Assembly (NCBI GenBank): GCA_031409955.1
Contig: JANNYF010000301.1
Span: 1 to 64,000 of the forward strand
DNA length: 64,000 nucleotides
DNA from: JAFDVL01 sp031409955
Lineage (GTDB): Bacteria > Acidobacteriota > Blastocatellia > RBC074
Direction of reading: 5' to 3'
Under the pieces are notes generated by a model. That model was not told the DNA's origin. It searched no databases and saw nothing but the letters and a program-made list of their open reading frames with translations. Positions 44,231 through 53,051 of this stretch are shown here, in pieces. The translations under genes were made by a program, and so were the position numbers. The stretch's first letter is position 1; every line of letters begins with the position of its first letter.

Positions 44231-44797
44231 TCACTTCCCTATTTCTTGTTGTAACCAGGCTTTGGCCAACGTCCATTCGCGCATCACTGTGCCGGGCGAT
44301 AGCCTCAGAACTTCCGCCGTTTCTTCAATGCTCAAGCCGCCAAAAAATCGTAGCTCCACCATGCGACTCTTGCGCTCATCAAACTGCACCATTGCGGTCA
44401 GTGCATCGTCCAGCGCGACCATCTCCGCCGAGCGCTCAATGGACACTTCCGCTGCTTCTTCCAATGTCACTTGTAAGGCCGTGCCACCGCGCCGCGCCGT
44501 GTGGCGAGTACGCGCATAATCCACCAGAATGCGCCGCATCAACTGCGCGGACACAGCAAAGAATTGGGCGCGGTTCTGCCATTGCATTTGCGTTTGATCC
44601 AGCAACCGCAAGTAAGCTTCATTGACGAGGTCAGTGGTTTGCAGCGTGTGACCCGCACGTTCCCCCGCCAGATAACGATGCGCCAGCCGCCGCAATTCCG
44701 CATAGACCAACGGCATCAATTGATCCAACGCCACTTGATCGCCATCGCTCCAGGCCAGCAACAAATGGGTCACTTCCGAGGTTGCAGTTGAGTCCAT
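44231..44797 (-). CDS. ECF-like RNA polymerase sigma factor, TIGR02999 type
   Basis: A 188-residue sigma factor with region 2 (LDQLMPLVYAELRRLAHRYL, TTDLVNEAYLRLL) and region 4 (MVELRFFGGLSIEETAEVL, RLSPGTVMREWTLAKAWL). The family is expanded in Acidobacteria and Planctomycetes and is often linked to Ser/Thr kinases rather than anti-sigma factors, as seen here. AAGGAG lies just before the ATG. No anti-sigma gene is adjacent. Confidence 0.94.
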   Translation of the reverse strand: MDSTATSEVTHLLLAWSDGDQVALDQLMPLVYAELRRLAHRYLAGERAGHTLQTTDLVNEAYLRLLDQTQMQWQNRAQFFAVSAQLMRRILVDYARTRHTARRGGTALQVTLEEAAEVSIERSAEMVALDDALTAMVQFDERKSRMVELRFFGGLSIEETAEVLRLSPGTVMREWTLAKAWLQQEIGK

Positions 44798-44997
44798 AAT
44801 CTCCTTGAGCTAATTACGGCTTGAGATTGTTGTCCTACCAGGCTTGTTCGTAGACACACAAATTATACTCGTCGTGTTGCTCAGACTAAAGGCTCAGTAA
44901 AAAAACTTGGGCGGTCGTGAGAGGTTTTGGCCGCAAATTCCGCGTCTATAAATGGGAATGAAAATATCGGCAATAAATATTTTGCTCATCTGGGGAC

Positions 44998-45029
44998 AGC
45001 GAAGACTTCAATTACGCATAGTCTTCGCT
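44998..45029. promoter_or_regulatory. Hairpin upstream of the Oar-like receptor
   Basis: AGCGAAGACT and AGTCTTCGCT form a perfect 10-bp stem with a 12-base loop, 120 bases before the receptor start. There is no U-run, so it is more likely a binding site or leader structure than a terminator. Confidence 0.5.
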
Positions 45030-45065
45030 TGAAAATCAAGCAGGATGCCACCCTCCCCTAAGATT

Positions 45066-45083
45066 ACTGTGAAGGTTCACAGT
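45066..45083. promoter_or_regulatory. Palindrome ACTGTGAA-GG-TTCACAGT, possible operator
   Basis: A perfect 8+8 palindrome with 2-base spacer, 67 bases before the receptor start codon. Size and symmetry fit a dimeric regulator site; it resembles no site I can name with confidence. Confidence 0.45.
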
Positions 45084-45149
45084 GACATTGGTGCCGAGTG
45101 CGGTTATTTTTGTTTTTCTAAGCAGCCAATCAACAGGAGAAAGACAGCT

Positions 45150-48100
45150 ATGCGCAAGTTCATGCTTTTGTTTGCCATCGGATTGCTGTGCGGTGCGGTC
45201 TTCGCACAAGCCACACGCGGCAGTCTGAGCGGGCTGGTTAGCGACGCGAATAATGCGGCAGTCCCAGCCGCCAGGATCGCGGCCAAGCATGCCACCACTG
45301 GGGAAGAGTTTCGGGGCACTACCGACGCTCAGGGTGCCTTCATTTTTCCTTCGCTGCCGCCCGGTCAGTACACGATCACCGTCGAAGCTTCCGGTTTCAA
45401 ACAGTCAGAGGTGCAGGCGGTGACGGTGGAAGTGGGCACGACCGCGAAATTGAACCTGCCCTTGGAAGTCGGCGCGATTAATGAGGTCATCGTCGTCACC
45501 GGCGAGGTGCAAGAAGTGGTCAATACTTCCAACCCGACGCTGACCAACGTCATCGGCACGCGGCAAGTGAAAGACCTGCCCTTGCCGACACGCAATCCGC
45601 TTGATCTGGCGCGGCTGCAAGCGGGCATTGCGGTCAGCGGCACCAACACCCGCACGGCGAACGTCGGGGGCTTGCGCGGCAGCGCCACCAACGTAACGCA
45701 GGACGGCATCAATGCGATGGACAATTTCGTCAAAACCGATTCGTTCTTTGCCATGAGTTCGCCTTCACTCGATTCAATCAGCGAATTCAGCATCACGGTC
45801 GGCACGGTCGGTTCCGACGCCGGGCGCGGCGCGGCCCAGGTCAATATGGTCACAAAGAGCGGCACGAACGAATTTCACGGGCGCGTCTTTTATCAAATCC
45901 GCAACGACGCGCTCAACGCCAACACCTTTTTCAATAATGCGACCAACACGCCCCGCACCATCCTGCGGCAAAGCTGGTTCGGCGGCAACATCGGCGGCCC
46001 ACTCTGGTTTCCGAAAAAAGCGTTCGGCCCGCTGGCCTACGATGGCCGCAGCAAGAGCCTGTGGTTTTTCAGCTACGAAGGTTTCCGCCAGCCTTTCTCC
46101 GTGACGCGCAATCGCACCGTGTTGACGGCAGAAGCGCGGCGCGGCTTGTTCCGCTACGTCGGCGCGAACGGCCAGCAACAGACGCTCAATTTGTTGGACA
46201 TCGGCAATTTCAAGACGCTCAACCCAGTCACAGGCGCGCAATTGAACGCCATGCCTATGGCGAACAACACGCTGGTCGGCGATGCGCTTAACACTGCTGG
46301 CTATCGCTACAACGTCAAAGGCTCCAGCCCCAACGAAAAATACGTCGGGCGTTTCGATCAGCAACTGTGGCAGAATTCGCGCCTCGGCTCGCACAAGCTG
46401 GAGTTCGTCTACAACTACTTCAACTTCCTGAGCAACCCAGACACTTTCAACGGTCTCGAAGCGCCCTTTCCCGGCGGCATTGGCGGCTTCCAGTCCGCCT
46501 ACAACATCCTGACGACAGCGGCGATTCATTCCGTCTTCGGCTCGCGTATGACCAACGAAGTGCGCGCTGGTCATCAACGTGCACCGGTCGGCTTCCTGCG
46601 CGAGGCGCCGCCCGACACGCCGTTTTTCATCACTTTTCCGGGGACGGCGAACCTTGACCAAGTGACCGCTTTTCATAACACCTTCATGTCTTCGGGCCGC
46701 AATACGCTGGTCTACCAGTACCTTGACAACTTCACGCGGACGCAGGGGGCGCATACCTTCCGCCTGGGCGGGGATGTCCAATCAATCACCGCCATCACGT
46801 TCAACGACCTAGGCATTCAGCAGACGATTGCTATCGGGTCGAACCCCGCCAACAACGACGGCATTCTGGCGACGGCCTTTCCCAATCTGCCCGCCGGAGC
46901 GACCGGCACAGCCATCGTCAATCGGGCGAGAAATATCTACGCTGGCGTTGTTGGCTTGCTCGGCACAACCTCAAAGACCTTCAACGTGACCAGTCCGACT
47001 TCGGGATTCGTGCCGGGGGCGACTCGCACGCGCGACTTCAAGCAACGCGAAGTGAGCCTGTATTTTCAGGATCAATGGCGTGTGAAGCGCAATTTCACCT
47101 TCAACTACGGCATGCGCTGGGAGTTCCAAGGCGTGCCTTATGAAGTCAACGGTGTCGCCATTCAACCGGCGGGCGGCATCGGCGGGCTGTTCGGCATCTC
47201 CGGCCCGAACAATCTCTTCAAGCCTGGCACGCTCACTGGCCCAGCAGCCACGCCGCTGGAATTCGTCAACGGCAACACGGGCAAGAAGCTTTACAACAAC
47301 GACGGGAATAACTTCGCGCCCTTCATCGGGCTGGCGTACTCGCCGAATTTCGAGCGCGGGCCGCTGCATTGGGTCTTCGGCAAAGATGGCAAGAGTTCGA
47401 TCCGCGCCGGTTTCTCGATCAGCTACCTGCACGATGGCTTCAGTGTGGTGAGCAACGCGCTGGGCACGGGCACGACCAATCCGGGACTGATTCAAGTAGC
47501 GGCCAACAACACGCCAACGGGCGTGCTGACTGCGGGCGGCCTGGCGTTGGCGACGCCGACGTTCAAGATTCCGATCACCGACGCTGAGAATTTCGCCCTC
47601 AACAACACCAACGGCTTGTGGACCTTCGATCCGAATTTGCGCGTGCCTTATGTGCAGCAGTGGTCGTTGGGTATCGAGCGGCAGATCGCGGACAAAACGG
47701 CCTTTGAGGTGCGCTACGTTGGCAATCACGCGATCAAGGTTTTTCGCGCGATCAATTACAACGAAGTCAATATCTTCGAAAACGGTTTCCTGCCGGAATT
47801 CCTCAACGCCCAGAATAATCTGAGGATCAACGGCGGTGCGACCTTTGCGCCGGGTCGCGCGGGCACAGCGCCGACGCCGATTTTCGACCGGTTGTTCGCT
47901 GGCTTGGCTGCCGGATCGGGTTATGCCAGCGCCGGGTTTATCAACAACCTGAACAACAATAACGTCGGCACGATGGCGAACACGCTGGCCTTCAATCCGG
48001 TCTACGCGAACACGCGCCGGAGCCTGACGCCAAATTTCTTCGTCGCCAATCCGAACGCCGCGTTCGCAGTGGCGCTGACCAACAATTCGTTCTCGAACTA

Positions 48101-48887
48101 TCATTCGCTACAGGTGGAGATTCGCCGCCGTCTCGCGCAGGGTTTGCAATTCCAGGGCAGCTACACTTTCAGCAAGGTCATCACCGACAGCGAAGGCAGC
48201 CAGAGCACGTTGGAATCATTCCGCACGTTGCGCAACCTGCGGCTGGATCGGCATCGCGCAAACTTCGATCAAACGCATCGCTTCGTTTCGTTCTTCCTCT
48301 ATAGCTTGCCCGTCGGCCCCGGTCGCCGCTGGCTCAACAGCGGGCCGCTGAGGAAAGCCCTCGAAGGTTGGGACGTGAGCGGCATCATTTCGATTCAGAG
48401 CGGCGCGCCGCTTTCGATCTTCGCCCCGCGTACGACGCTCAATCAAATCACGAATTCGATTCCGGCGCTCTTCACCGGCTCGAACTTCAAGGACTTCAAG
48501 AATGCCGTGGGCGTCGTCAAGCGGCCTGAAGGCATCTATTATATTGACCCGAAGCTGCTCAACATTACGACCAATGCGGCGGGGCAGATCACGGCGGCGA
48601 CCTTGAAAGAAGGTCTGCTGGCGCAACCACTGCCCGGCACGCTCGGCAATTTCCCGCGCTCGCAACTCACCGGGCCGATTTTCCGGCAGGTTGATTTCAG
48701 CGTGACCAAGCGGACGAAATTCTTGGAAAGCGCGGAGGTTGAATTCAAGGCGACCTTCTTCAACGCTTTCAATTATGCCAACTTCGCGTTCAGCAACCAG
48801 AACTTCGACCAGGCCAACTTTGGGCGGATTACCGGCCTGAACGGTTCAGCGCGCATCATCCATTTCATCCTCGGCATCAATTTCTAG
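45150..48887 (+). CDS. Oar-like TonB-dependent receptor
   Basis: A 1245-residue outer-membrane protein of the large Oar/CarboxypepD_reg type found in many copies in Acidobacteria. A signal peptide (MRKFMLLFAIGLLCGAVFAQ) is followed by a carboxypeptidase-like regulatory domain (to about 105), a plug (VTGEVQEVVNTSNPTLTNVI, GLRGSATNVTQDGINAMDN), then a very long barrel with AGFSISYLHDGF and the C-terminal HFILGINF. Proposed cargo for this group is large, such as polysaccharides or peptides; not determined here. AGGAGA lies nine bases before the ATG at 45150, preferred over 45045. Confidence 0.92.
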   Translation: MRKFMLLFAIGLLCGAVFAQATRGSLSGLVSDANNAAVPAARIAAKHATTGEEFRGTTDAQGAFIFPSLPPGQYTITVEASGFKQSEVQAVTVEVGTTAKLNLPLEVGAINEVIVVTGEVQEVVNTSNPTLTNVIGTRQVKDLPLPTRNPLDLARLQAGIAVSGTNTRTANVGGLRGSATNVTQDGINAMDNFVKTDSFFAMSSPSLDSISEFSITVGTVGSDAGRGAAQVNMVTKSGTNEFHGRVFYQIRNDALNANTFFNNATNTPRTILRQSWFGGNIGGPLWFPKKAFGPLAYDGRSKSLWFFSYEGFRQPFSVTRNRTVLTAEARRGLFRYVGANGQQQTLNLLDIGNFKTLNPVTGAQLNAMPMANNTLVGDALNTAGYRYNVKGSSPNEKYVGRFDQQLWQNSRLGSHKLEFVYNYFNFLSNPDTFNGLEAPFPGGIGGFQSAYNILTTAAIHSVFGSRMTNEVRAGHQRAPVGFLREAPPDTPFFITFPGTANLDQVTAFHNTFMSSGRNTLVYQYLDNFTRTQGAHTFRLGGDVQSITAITFNDLGIQQTIAIGSNPANNDGILATAFPNLPAGATGTAIVNRARNIYAGVVGLLGTTSKTFNVTSPTSGFVPGATRTRDFKQREVSLYFQDQWRVKRNFTFNYGMRWEFQGVPYEVNGVAIQPAGGIGGLFGISGPNNLFKPGTLTGPAATPLEFVNGNTGKKLYNNDGNNFAPFIGLAYSPNFERGPLHWVFGKDGKSSIRAGFSISYLHDGFSVVSNALGTGTTNPGLIQVAANNTPTGVLTAGGLALATPTFKIPITDAENFALNNTNGLWTFDPNLRVPYVQQWSLGIERQIADKTAFEVRYVGNHAIKVFRAINYNEVNIFENGFLPEFLNAQNNLRINGGATFAPGRAGTAPTPIFDRLFAGLAAGSGYASAGFINNLNNNNVGTMANTLAFNPVYANTRRSLTPNFFVANPNAAFAVALTNNSFSNYHSLQVEIRRRLAQGLQFQGSYTFSKVITDSEGSQSTLESFRTLRNLRLDRHRANFDQTHRFVSFFLYSLPVGPGRRWLNSGPLRKALEGWDVSGIISIQSGAPLSIFAPRTTLNQITNSIPALFTGSNFKDFKNAVGVVKRPEGIYYIDPKLLNITTNAAGQITAATLKEGLLAQPLPGTLGNFPRSQLTGPIFRQVDFSVTKRTKFLESAEVEFKATFFNAFNYANFAFSNQNFDQANFGRITGLNGSARIIHFILGINF

Positions 48888-49061
48888 AGTTGCCGAGCTG
48901 GGCTGAAGACGGTCTTCAGTTTTGACATGATCAATGCGCTGAACCGCGTGGAATTCAACGATCCGGGAATGGATTTGCGCAATCGCGGCGCGTTCGGCGT
49001 CATCACATCGCAGTTCGCCAGCCCGCGCCAGATTCAACTCGGCTTGCGGTTTGAATATTAA
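48888..49061 (+). pseudogene. C-terminal remnant of a second Oar-like TonB receptor
   Basis: Directly after the receptor's TAG stop, and in the same frame, the DNA reads as DMINALNRVEFNDPGMDL...FGVITSQFASPRQIQLGLRFEY then TAA. This is a recognisable last-strand segment of an Oar-like receptor, parallel to FFNAFNYANFAFSNQ...INF of the intact gene. About 47 convincing residues remain without a proper start. Most likely the tail of a tandem receptor gene whose body was deleted. Confidence 0.78.
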
Positions 49062-49079
49062 GTGGTGAAGACAGAAGAG

Positions 49080-49162
49080 AGATAACGGAACACACGGAAG
49101 GAGTAGGTCTAGCGACCGATCTTTTTCTGTCTGTTCTATTGTTTCCGTGTGTTCTGTTATCT
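49080..49162. repeat. AACGGAACACACGGAA inverted repeat
   Basis: AGATAACGGAACACACGGAA (49080-49099) mirrors TTCCGTGTGTTCTGTTATCT (49143-49162) with one mismatch in 20. It belongs to the same word family as 4641-4742. Confidence 0.85.
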
Positions 49163-49259
49163 GTTCGTTCTTCGCTTAATCTCGTTGTGCGTTTGCTCCC
49201 GTAATATTTCAAGGTAAGATGGCGCTTCGTTTGCAAGCTTGACCGGAACGTTGACGCCC

Positions 49260-49976
49260 ATGCCCTTTCCCGAATCATCCCGACTCGAATTACCAATTTT
49301 GCAGGAACTGAAAGCCACTGGCGGGCGCGATCAGCCACGGTATTTATACGACCGACTGCCGCGCTATTTCCCGCAACTCACGCCTCATGAGTTAGCCGAT
49401 AAAACCTCGGCGGGTCGCAGTCGGTGGCATCGTGTTGTGCAAATTGCCGCCAAACATTTGCTCGAACAAGGCGAGTTGCGGCGCGCGGGAGCGGCGTGGG
49501 AATTGACTCGCAAAGGCGCCCATCGCGTGGCTGCCGAGGAGTTACAAATCACCCCGACTCAATTGGCAACCGACGCACGGGAACGCACGGTCACGCACAA
49601 AGAAGCCCAGTTGATGCTGGTCGAAATTGGTTTATGGCTGGGTCGTTTTGCCGCTGCGGAATTTGAGCATTATGATGTCGTCTGGCGCGACAGCGTGGCG
49701 GCTCCGCGTTTGAGCCACGTCTTTGAGGTGCAAGTTTCTGGCAGCGTAGACAGCGCGCTCACACGGCTCAAGCATGCGCACGACACGCAACGTTCGCAGT
49801 TGTTTTTAGTGATTGCCGACGAACGCGATCAACGCTTCGCAAGCAAGCGATTGAGCGGTTCATTTCACGAGATTTTAGAAATCATCACCATCATCGGCAC
49901 GGGCGAATTACAAACGCTGTATGAATCGCTCAAAACCGCACAGCCGTTGTTGGAGAAATTGACGAAGAGTAAATGA
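49260..49976 (+). CDS. Mrr-N-like winged-helix protein with possible nuclease domain
   Basis: A 238-residue protein. Residues 1-95 resemble the Mrr N-terminal winged helix (LPILQELKATGGRD, RYLYDRLPRYFPQLTP, RSRWHRVVQIAAKHLLEQGE, AWELTRKG). The second half has SHVFEVQVSGSVDSALTRLK and SQLFLVIADERD, reminiscent of a restriction-type fold, but without a clear PD-(D/E)XK triad. It could be a solitary modified-DNA nuclease or a DNA-binding relative. The ATG at 49260 is favoured; no ribosome site is obvious. Confidence 0.72.
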   Translation: MPFPESSRLELPILQELKATGGRDQPRYLYDRLPRYFPQLTPHELADKTSAGRSRWHRVVQIAAKHLLEQGELRRAGAAWELTRKGAHRVAAEELQITPTQLATDARERTVTHKEAQLMLVEIGLWLGRFAAAEFEHYDVVWRDSVAAPRLSHVFEVQVSGSVDSALTRLKHAHDTQRSQLFLVIADERDQRFASKRLSGSFHEILEIITIIGTGELQTLYESLKTAQPLLEKLTKSK

Positions 49977-49981
49977 TCTCA

Positions 49982-50105
49982 GGACTTACGCAGAGGCGGC
50001 GGGAAACGTCCGACAAACTTCAGTTTGTCGCTGGTTTCATTTTGCGGCTCGTGCCTACAATCACTCGACAAACTAAAGTTTGTCGGACTTTCGGCGCAAT
50101 TCCTA
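49982..50105. repeat. CGACAAACTTCAGTTTGTCG element with GGACTTACGCAGAGG
   Basis: CGTCCGACAAACTTCAGTTT (50007 onward) and CGACAAACTAAAGTTTGTCG (50066-50085) are near-palindromes that mirror each other. The left flank GGACTTACGCAGAGG (49982-49996) is the complement of 10772-10786. Confidence 0.8.
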
Positions 50106-50133
50106 AACCTCTATTTTAGGAGGCCGACAAATC

Positions 50134-52230
50134 ATGAAAAACCCAACACTCATCATCATTTTGATTCTCTGTTTAGGAGCCATTTCGGTTATGTCACAAA
50201 CTCCGCCGGTAGCAAAAAAGATTCCCAAAACCACCACCATTCACGGCGATAAACTCATAGACGATTACTTCTGGCTGCGCGAAAAAACGAACCCCGAAGT
50301 CATCAACTATTTGAAAGCCGAAAACGACTACACCGAAGCCGTGATGAAGCCGACCGCCGCTTTGCAAGATACGCTCTACAAAGAAATGCTGGCGCGCATT
50401 AAAGAAACCGATTTGAGCGTGCCGTATCCCAAAGACGGCTATCTCTATTACACCCGCACCGAGCAAGGAAAACAGTATCCCATCTATTGCCGCAAGAAAG
50501 GCACACAGCGGGGCAAGGAAGAAACGCTGCTGGATATGAACGCGATGGCGGAAGGCAAACCATTTCTGTCCATTGGCGCATTTCAAGTCAGCAATGACGG
50601 CACTCTGTTGGCCTATTCCAGCGATGACGCAGGCTTTCGCCAGTACAAATTGCACGTCAAAGATTTGCGCACTGGGCAACTGCTGCCCGACACCGCCGAA
50701 CGCGTCACGTCTATCACGTGGGCGAACGATAACAAGACGTTGTTTTATGTGACCGAAGATGCGACGACGAAGCGTTCCAATCAGTTCTTCCGCCACACAC
50801 TCGGCGGCAAAAGCCAATTGCTCTACGAAGAAAAAGACGAACTCTATCGCATCGGCGCAGGCCGCACACGCAGTCGCGGTTATGTCATTTTGTACGTCAG
50901 CAGTTCGACGACTTCAGAAGCGCGTTACATTTCAGCCGACAAACCGAACAGCGAATTGAAACTGATCTTGCCGCGCGAAAAGGATCACGAATATTACCCC
51001 GATCATCACGGCAAACAGTTCTACATTCGCACCAACGACAAAGGCCGCAACTTTCGTTTGGTGACGGCTCCGATTGAGAATCCAGACAAAAAGAACTGGA
51101 AAGAATTGATCGCGCATCGCAACGAAGTGATGATCGAAGACACTGATTTCTTTGCCCATCATTATGTTGTCTACGAACGCGAAGACGGTTTGAATAAACT
51201 GCGCGTGACGGATTTGAAAGCGGGCGCAACGCATTACATCAACTTCCCGGAGCCGGTCTACGCCGCGTCGGGCAGCACGAACGCGCAGTTCACGACAACG
51301 AAGTTTCGCTTCGGCTATTTGTCGTTCGTAACGCCGAGTTCGGTGTTTGAATACGACCTCGCCACCAAACGGCGCAGGCTGCTGAAAGAAACCGAAGTGC
51401 TGGGCGGCTACGACAAAACGAAATACACGTCGGAGCGCATTTACGCGACCGCGTCAGATGGCACGAAAGTCCCGATTTCATTGGTTTATAAAAAGGGTTG
51501 CAAGCTTGACGGCTCGAATCCGTTGCTGCTCGACGGCTATGGTTCCTACGGCTTTCCGAATGACGTAGACTTCAAGTCGAACCGCTTCAGTCTGTTGGAT
51601 CGTGGCTTCATTTATGCCGTGGCGCACATTCGCGGTGGCGGTGATTTGGGCAAGCCGTGGCACGACGCAGGCAAGATGATGGTCAAGAAAAACACTTTCA
51701 CCGACTTCATCGCCGCTGCCGAACATTTGCTGACCAAACAATACACCAGCCAGGATCGCATCATCATCACGGGCGGCAGCGCAGGCGGCTTGTTAATGGG
51801 CGCGGTGGCAAACATGCGACCAGAGCTTTTCAAAGCCGTCGTGTCATTCGTCCCGTTCGTAGATATGATGAACACGATGCTGGATGCGTCATTGCCATTG
51901 ACCGTCGGCGAGTATTTGGAATGGGGCAATCCGAACGAGAAGGACGCGTATATGTACATGAAATCCTATTCGCCCTACGACAACCTTGAAGCGAAAGATT
52001 ACCCGACGATGCTGATCCGAACTTCGCTGAACGACAGTCAGGTGATGTATTGGGAACCCGCGAAATACGTGGCGAAACTACGTGCGCTGAAGACAGATAA
52101 AAACACGCTGCTCTTCAAAACCAAGCTGGAACCGGGCGGACACGGCGGTGCATCAGGCCGCTATGATCGGCTGCACGATTCGGCGTTTGATTATGCGTTT
52201 ATGCTGCATCAGATGGGGATTACGAAGTAA
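50134..52230 (+). CDS. Exported oligopeptidase B-like prolyl oligopeptidase (S9A)
   Basis: A 698-residue serine peptidase. A signal peptide (MKNPTLIIILILCLGAISVM) precedes the seven-bladed propeller (about 60-400) and the alpha/beta-hydrolase domain. The triad is Ser549 in ITGGSAGGLLMGA, Asp634 in SLNDSQVMYWEPAKYV and His670 in GGHGGASGRY. VMYWEPAK is typical of oligopeptidase B, which cuts short peptides after basic residues, though the leader suggests a periplasmic location. AGGAGG lies before the ATG. Confidence 0.93.
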   Translation: MKNPTLIIILILCLGAISVMSQTPPVAKKIPKTTTIHGDKLIDDYFWLREKTNPEVINYLKAENDYTEAVMKPTAALQDTLYKEMLARIKETDLSVPYPKDGYLYYTRTEQGKQYPIYCRKKGTQRGKEETLLDMNAMAEGKPFLSIGAFQVSNDGTLLAYSSDDAGFRQYKLHVKDLRTGQLLPDTAERVTSITWANDNKTLFYVTEDATTKRSNQFFRHTLGGKSQLLYEEKDELYRIGAGRTRSRGYVILYVSSSTTSEARYISADKPNSELKLILPREKDHEYYPDHHGKQFYIRTNDKGRNFRLVTAPIENPDKKNWKELIAHRNEVMIEDTDFFAHHYVVYEREDGLNKLRVTDLKAGATHYINFPEPVYAASGSTNAQFTTTKFRFGYLSFVTPSSVFEYDLATKRRRLLKETEVLGGYDKTKYTSERIYATASDGTKVPISLVYKKGCKLDGSNPLLLDGYGSYGFPNDVDFKSNRFSLLDRGFIYAVAHIRGGGDLGKPWHDAGKMMVKKNTFTDFIAAAEHLLTKQYTSQDRIIITGGSAGGLLMGAVANMRPELFKAVVSFVPFVDMMNTMLDASLPLTVGEYLEWGNPNEKDAYMYMKSYSPYDNLEAKDYPTMLIRTSLNDSQVMYWEPAKYVAKLRALKTDKNTLLFKTKLEPGGHGGASGRYDRLHDSAFDYAFMLHQMGITK

Positions 52231-52257
52231 ATAAATCACGGAAAACACGGAGAAAAT

Positions 52258-52325
52258 TAGACAGGATTGACAAGATTTACAGGATGGCTTTTGCTTGATC
52301 CTGTTCATCCTGTCAATCCTGTCTA
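52258..52325. repeat. ACAGGATT-word inverted repeat between convergent genes
   Basis: TAGACAGG (52258-52265) mirrors CCTGTCTA (52318-52325), with ACAAGATTTACAGGAT words opposed by ATCCTGTTCATCCTGTC. Outer sequences (AATCACGGAAAACACGG; CCCTGTGGTTT) extend weaker pairing to about 52231-52363, suggesting nesting. It lies between oligopeptidase B and the MESH1-like gene. Confidence 0.86.
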
Positions 52326-52372
52326 AGTCTTCTCCAGTCTCTCTGAGTTCCCTGTGGTTTATCCGAGAATGT

Positions 52373-52924
52373 CTATTCCTTGAGAAGCAATCGGCCTTGC
52401 GTCAGCAGTTGGTCGTACAACGCTTCAAGTGGTGCATTGCAACCGCGCAAACCCGCCACCACCTGCTCCGTCCAATCCAAATAGGCAAGGCGACGTGCCA
52501 GCGGCCAATCCGCAGGCGGTGTTTCAGTCACGCCGCGCACGTTCGAGATTTTATCAGCGAGTTTCACGAGTTGCGCACGCGGTGTGAGATGCGGCGCATG
52601 TTCGATTTGCAACCGCTTGCGTTCGGCCTTTGGCAAGCTCTTGTCATCGGTCACAGCTTCCACCACGCGCCGCACTTCAACGCCAAACAGCGCTTCGATC
52701 TCCTCGCCCGTAGTCATCGTGTCTTCAATCGTGTCGTGCAAAATCGCGCCTTGCAGCACGATCAAATCCGTCACTTGCCCGACCCGCGCAATCATCTCCG
52801 CCACTTCAATCGGGTGATTGATGTAGGGCGAGGCTTCGACATCTTTGCGGCGTTGCTCGCGGTGCTTGATCGAAGCGAAATGAATGGCTTGTAATAGGGC
52901 TGAGATTTCGCTGCTTGATTCCAT
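52373..52924 (-). CDS. MESH1-like HD-domain (p)ppGpp hydrolase
   Basis: A 183-residue single-domain HD hydrolase of the RelA/SpoT hydrolase type without a synthetase domain. Metal-binding residues: His37 in PYINHPIEVAE, His63-Asp64 in AILHDTIED, and Asp124 in KLADKISNVRG; Glu67-Asp68 follow the HD motif. Family members remove the 3'-pyrophosphate of (p)ppGpp. The ATG at 52924 has GGAG six bases upstream. It is the last gene on the strand of the CHAT and DUF900 genes. Confidence 0.87.
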   Translation of the reverse strand: MESSSEISALLQAIHFASIKHREQRRKDVEASPYINHPIEVAEMIARVGQVTDLIVLQGAILHDTIEDTMTTGEEIEALFGVEVRRVVEAVTDDKSLPKAERKRLQIEHAPHLTPRAQLVKLADKISNVRGVTETPPADWPLARRLAYLDWTEQVVAGLRGCNAPLEALYDQLLTQGRLLLKE

Positions 52925-52950
52925 AGTGATCTCCATTTTTAGGGACAAGA

Positions 52951-53023
52951 CTTAGGCAGAATGGACAGGATGTACAAGATGGCTTTTGCTTGATCCTGTT
53001 CATCTTGTCCATCCTGTCTAAGT
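52951..53023. repeat. ACAGGATG-word inverted repeat in the DUF900-MESH1 gap
   Basis: CTTAGGCAGAATGGACAGGA (from 52951) with ACAAGATGG is opposed by CATCTTGTCCATCCTGTCTA to about 53021. Confidence 0.84.
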
Positions 53024-53051
53024 TTTTCCGTGCTTTACTTGGTTCAATTCC

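Larger units (their letters stand above)
44798..45149. other. Divergent regulatory region between the sigma factor and TonB receptor genes
   Basis: This 352-base gap holds no convincing gene. It must contain the promoters of both flanking genes and includes a hairpin at 44998-45029 and a palindrome at 45066-45083, described separately. It is one of the few gaps in the window without a tandem-word inverted repeat. Confidence 0.7.

Noticed and set aside
46971..48104. Minus-strand ORF of 377 aa inside the Oar-like receptor
   Set aside because: Antisense to well-supported receptor sequence; Arg/Val-rich composition with no recognisable motif.
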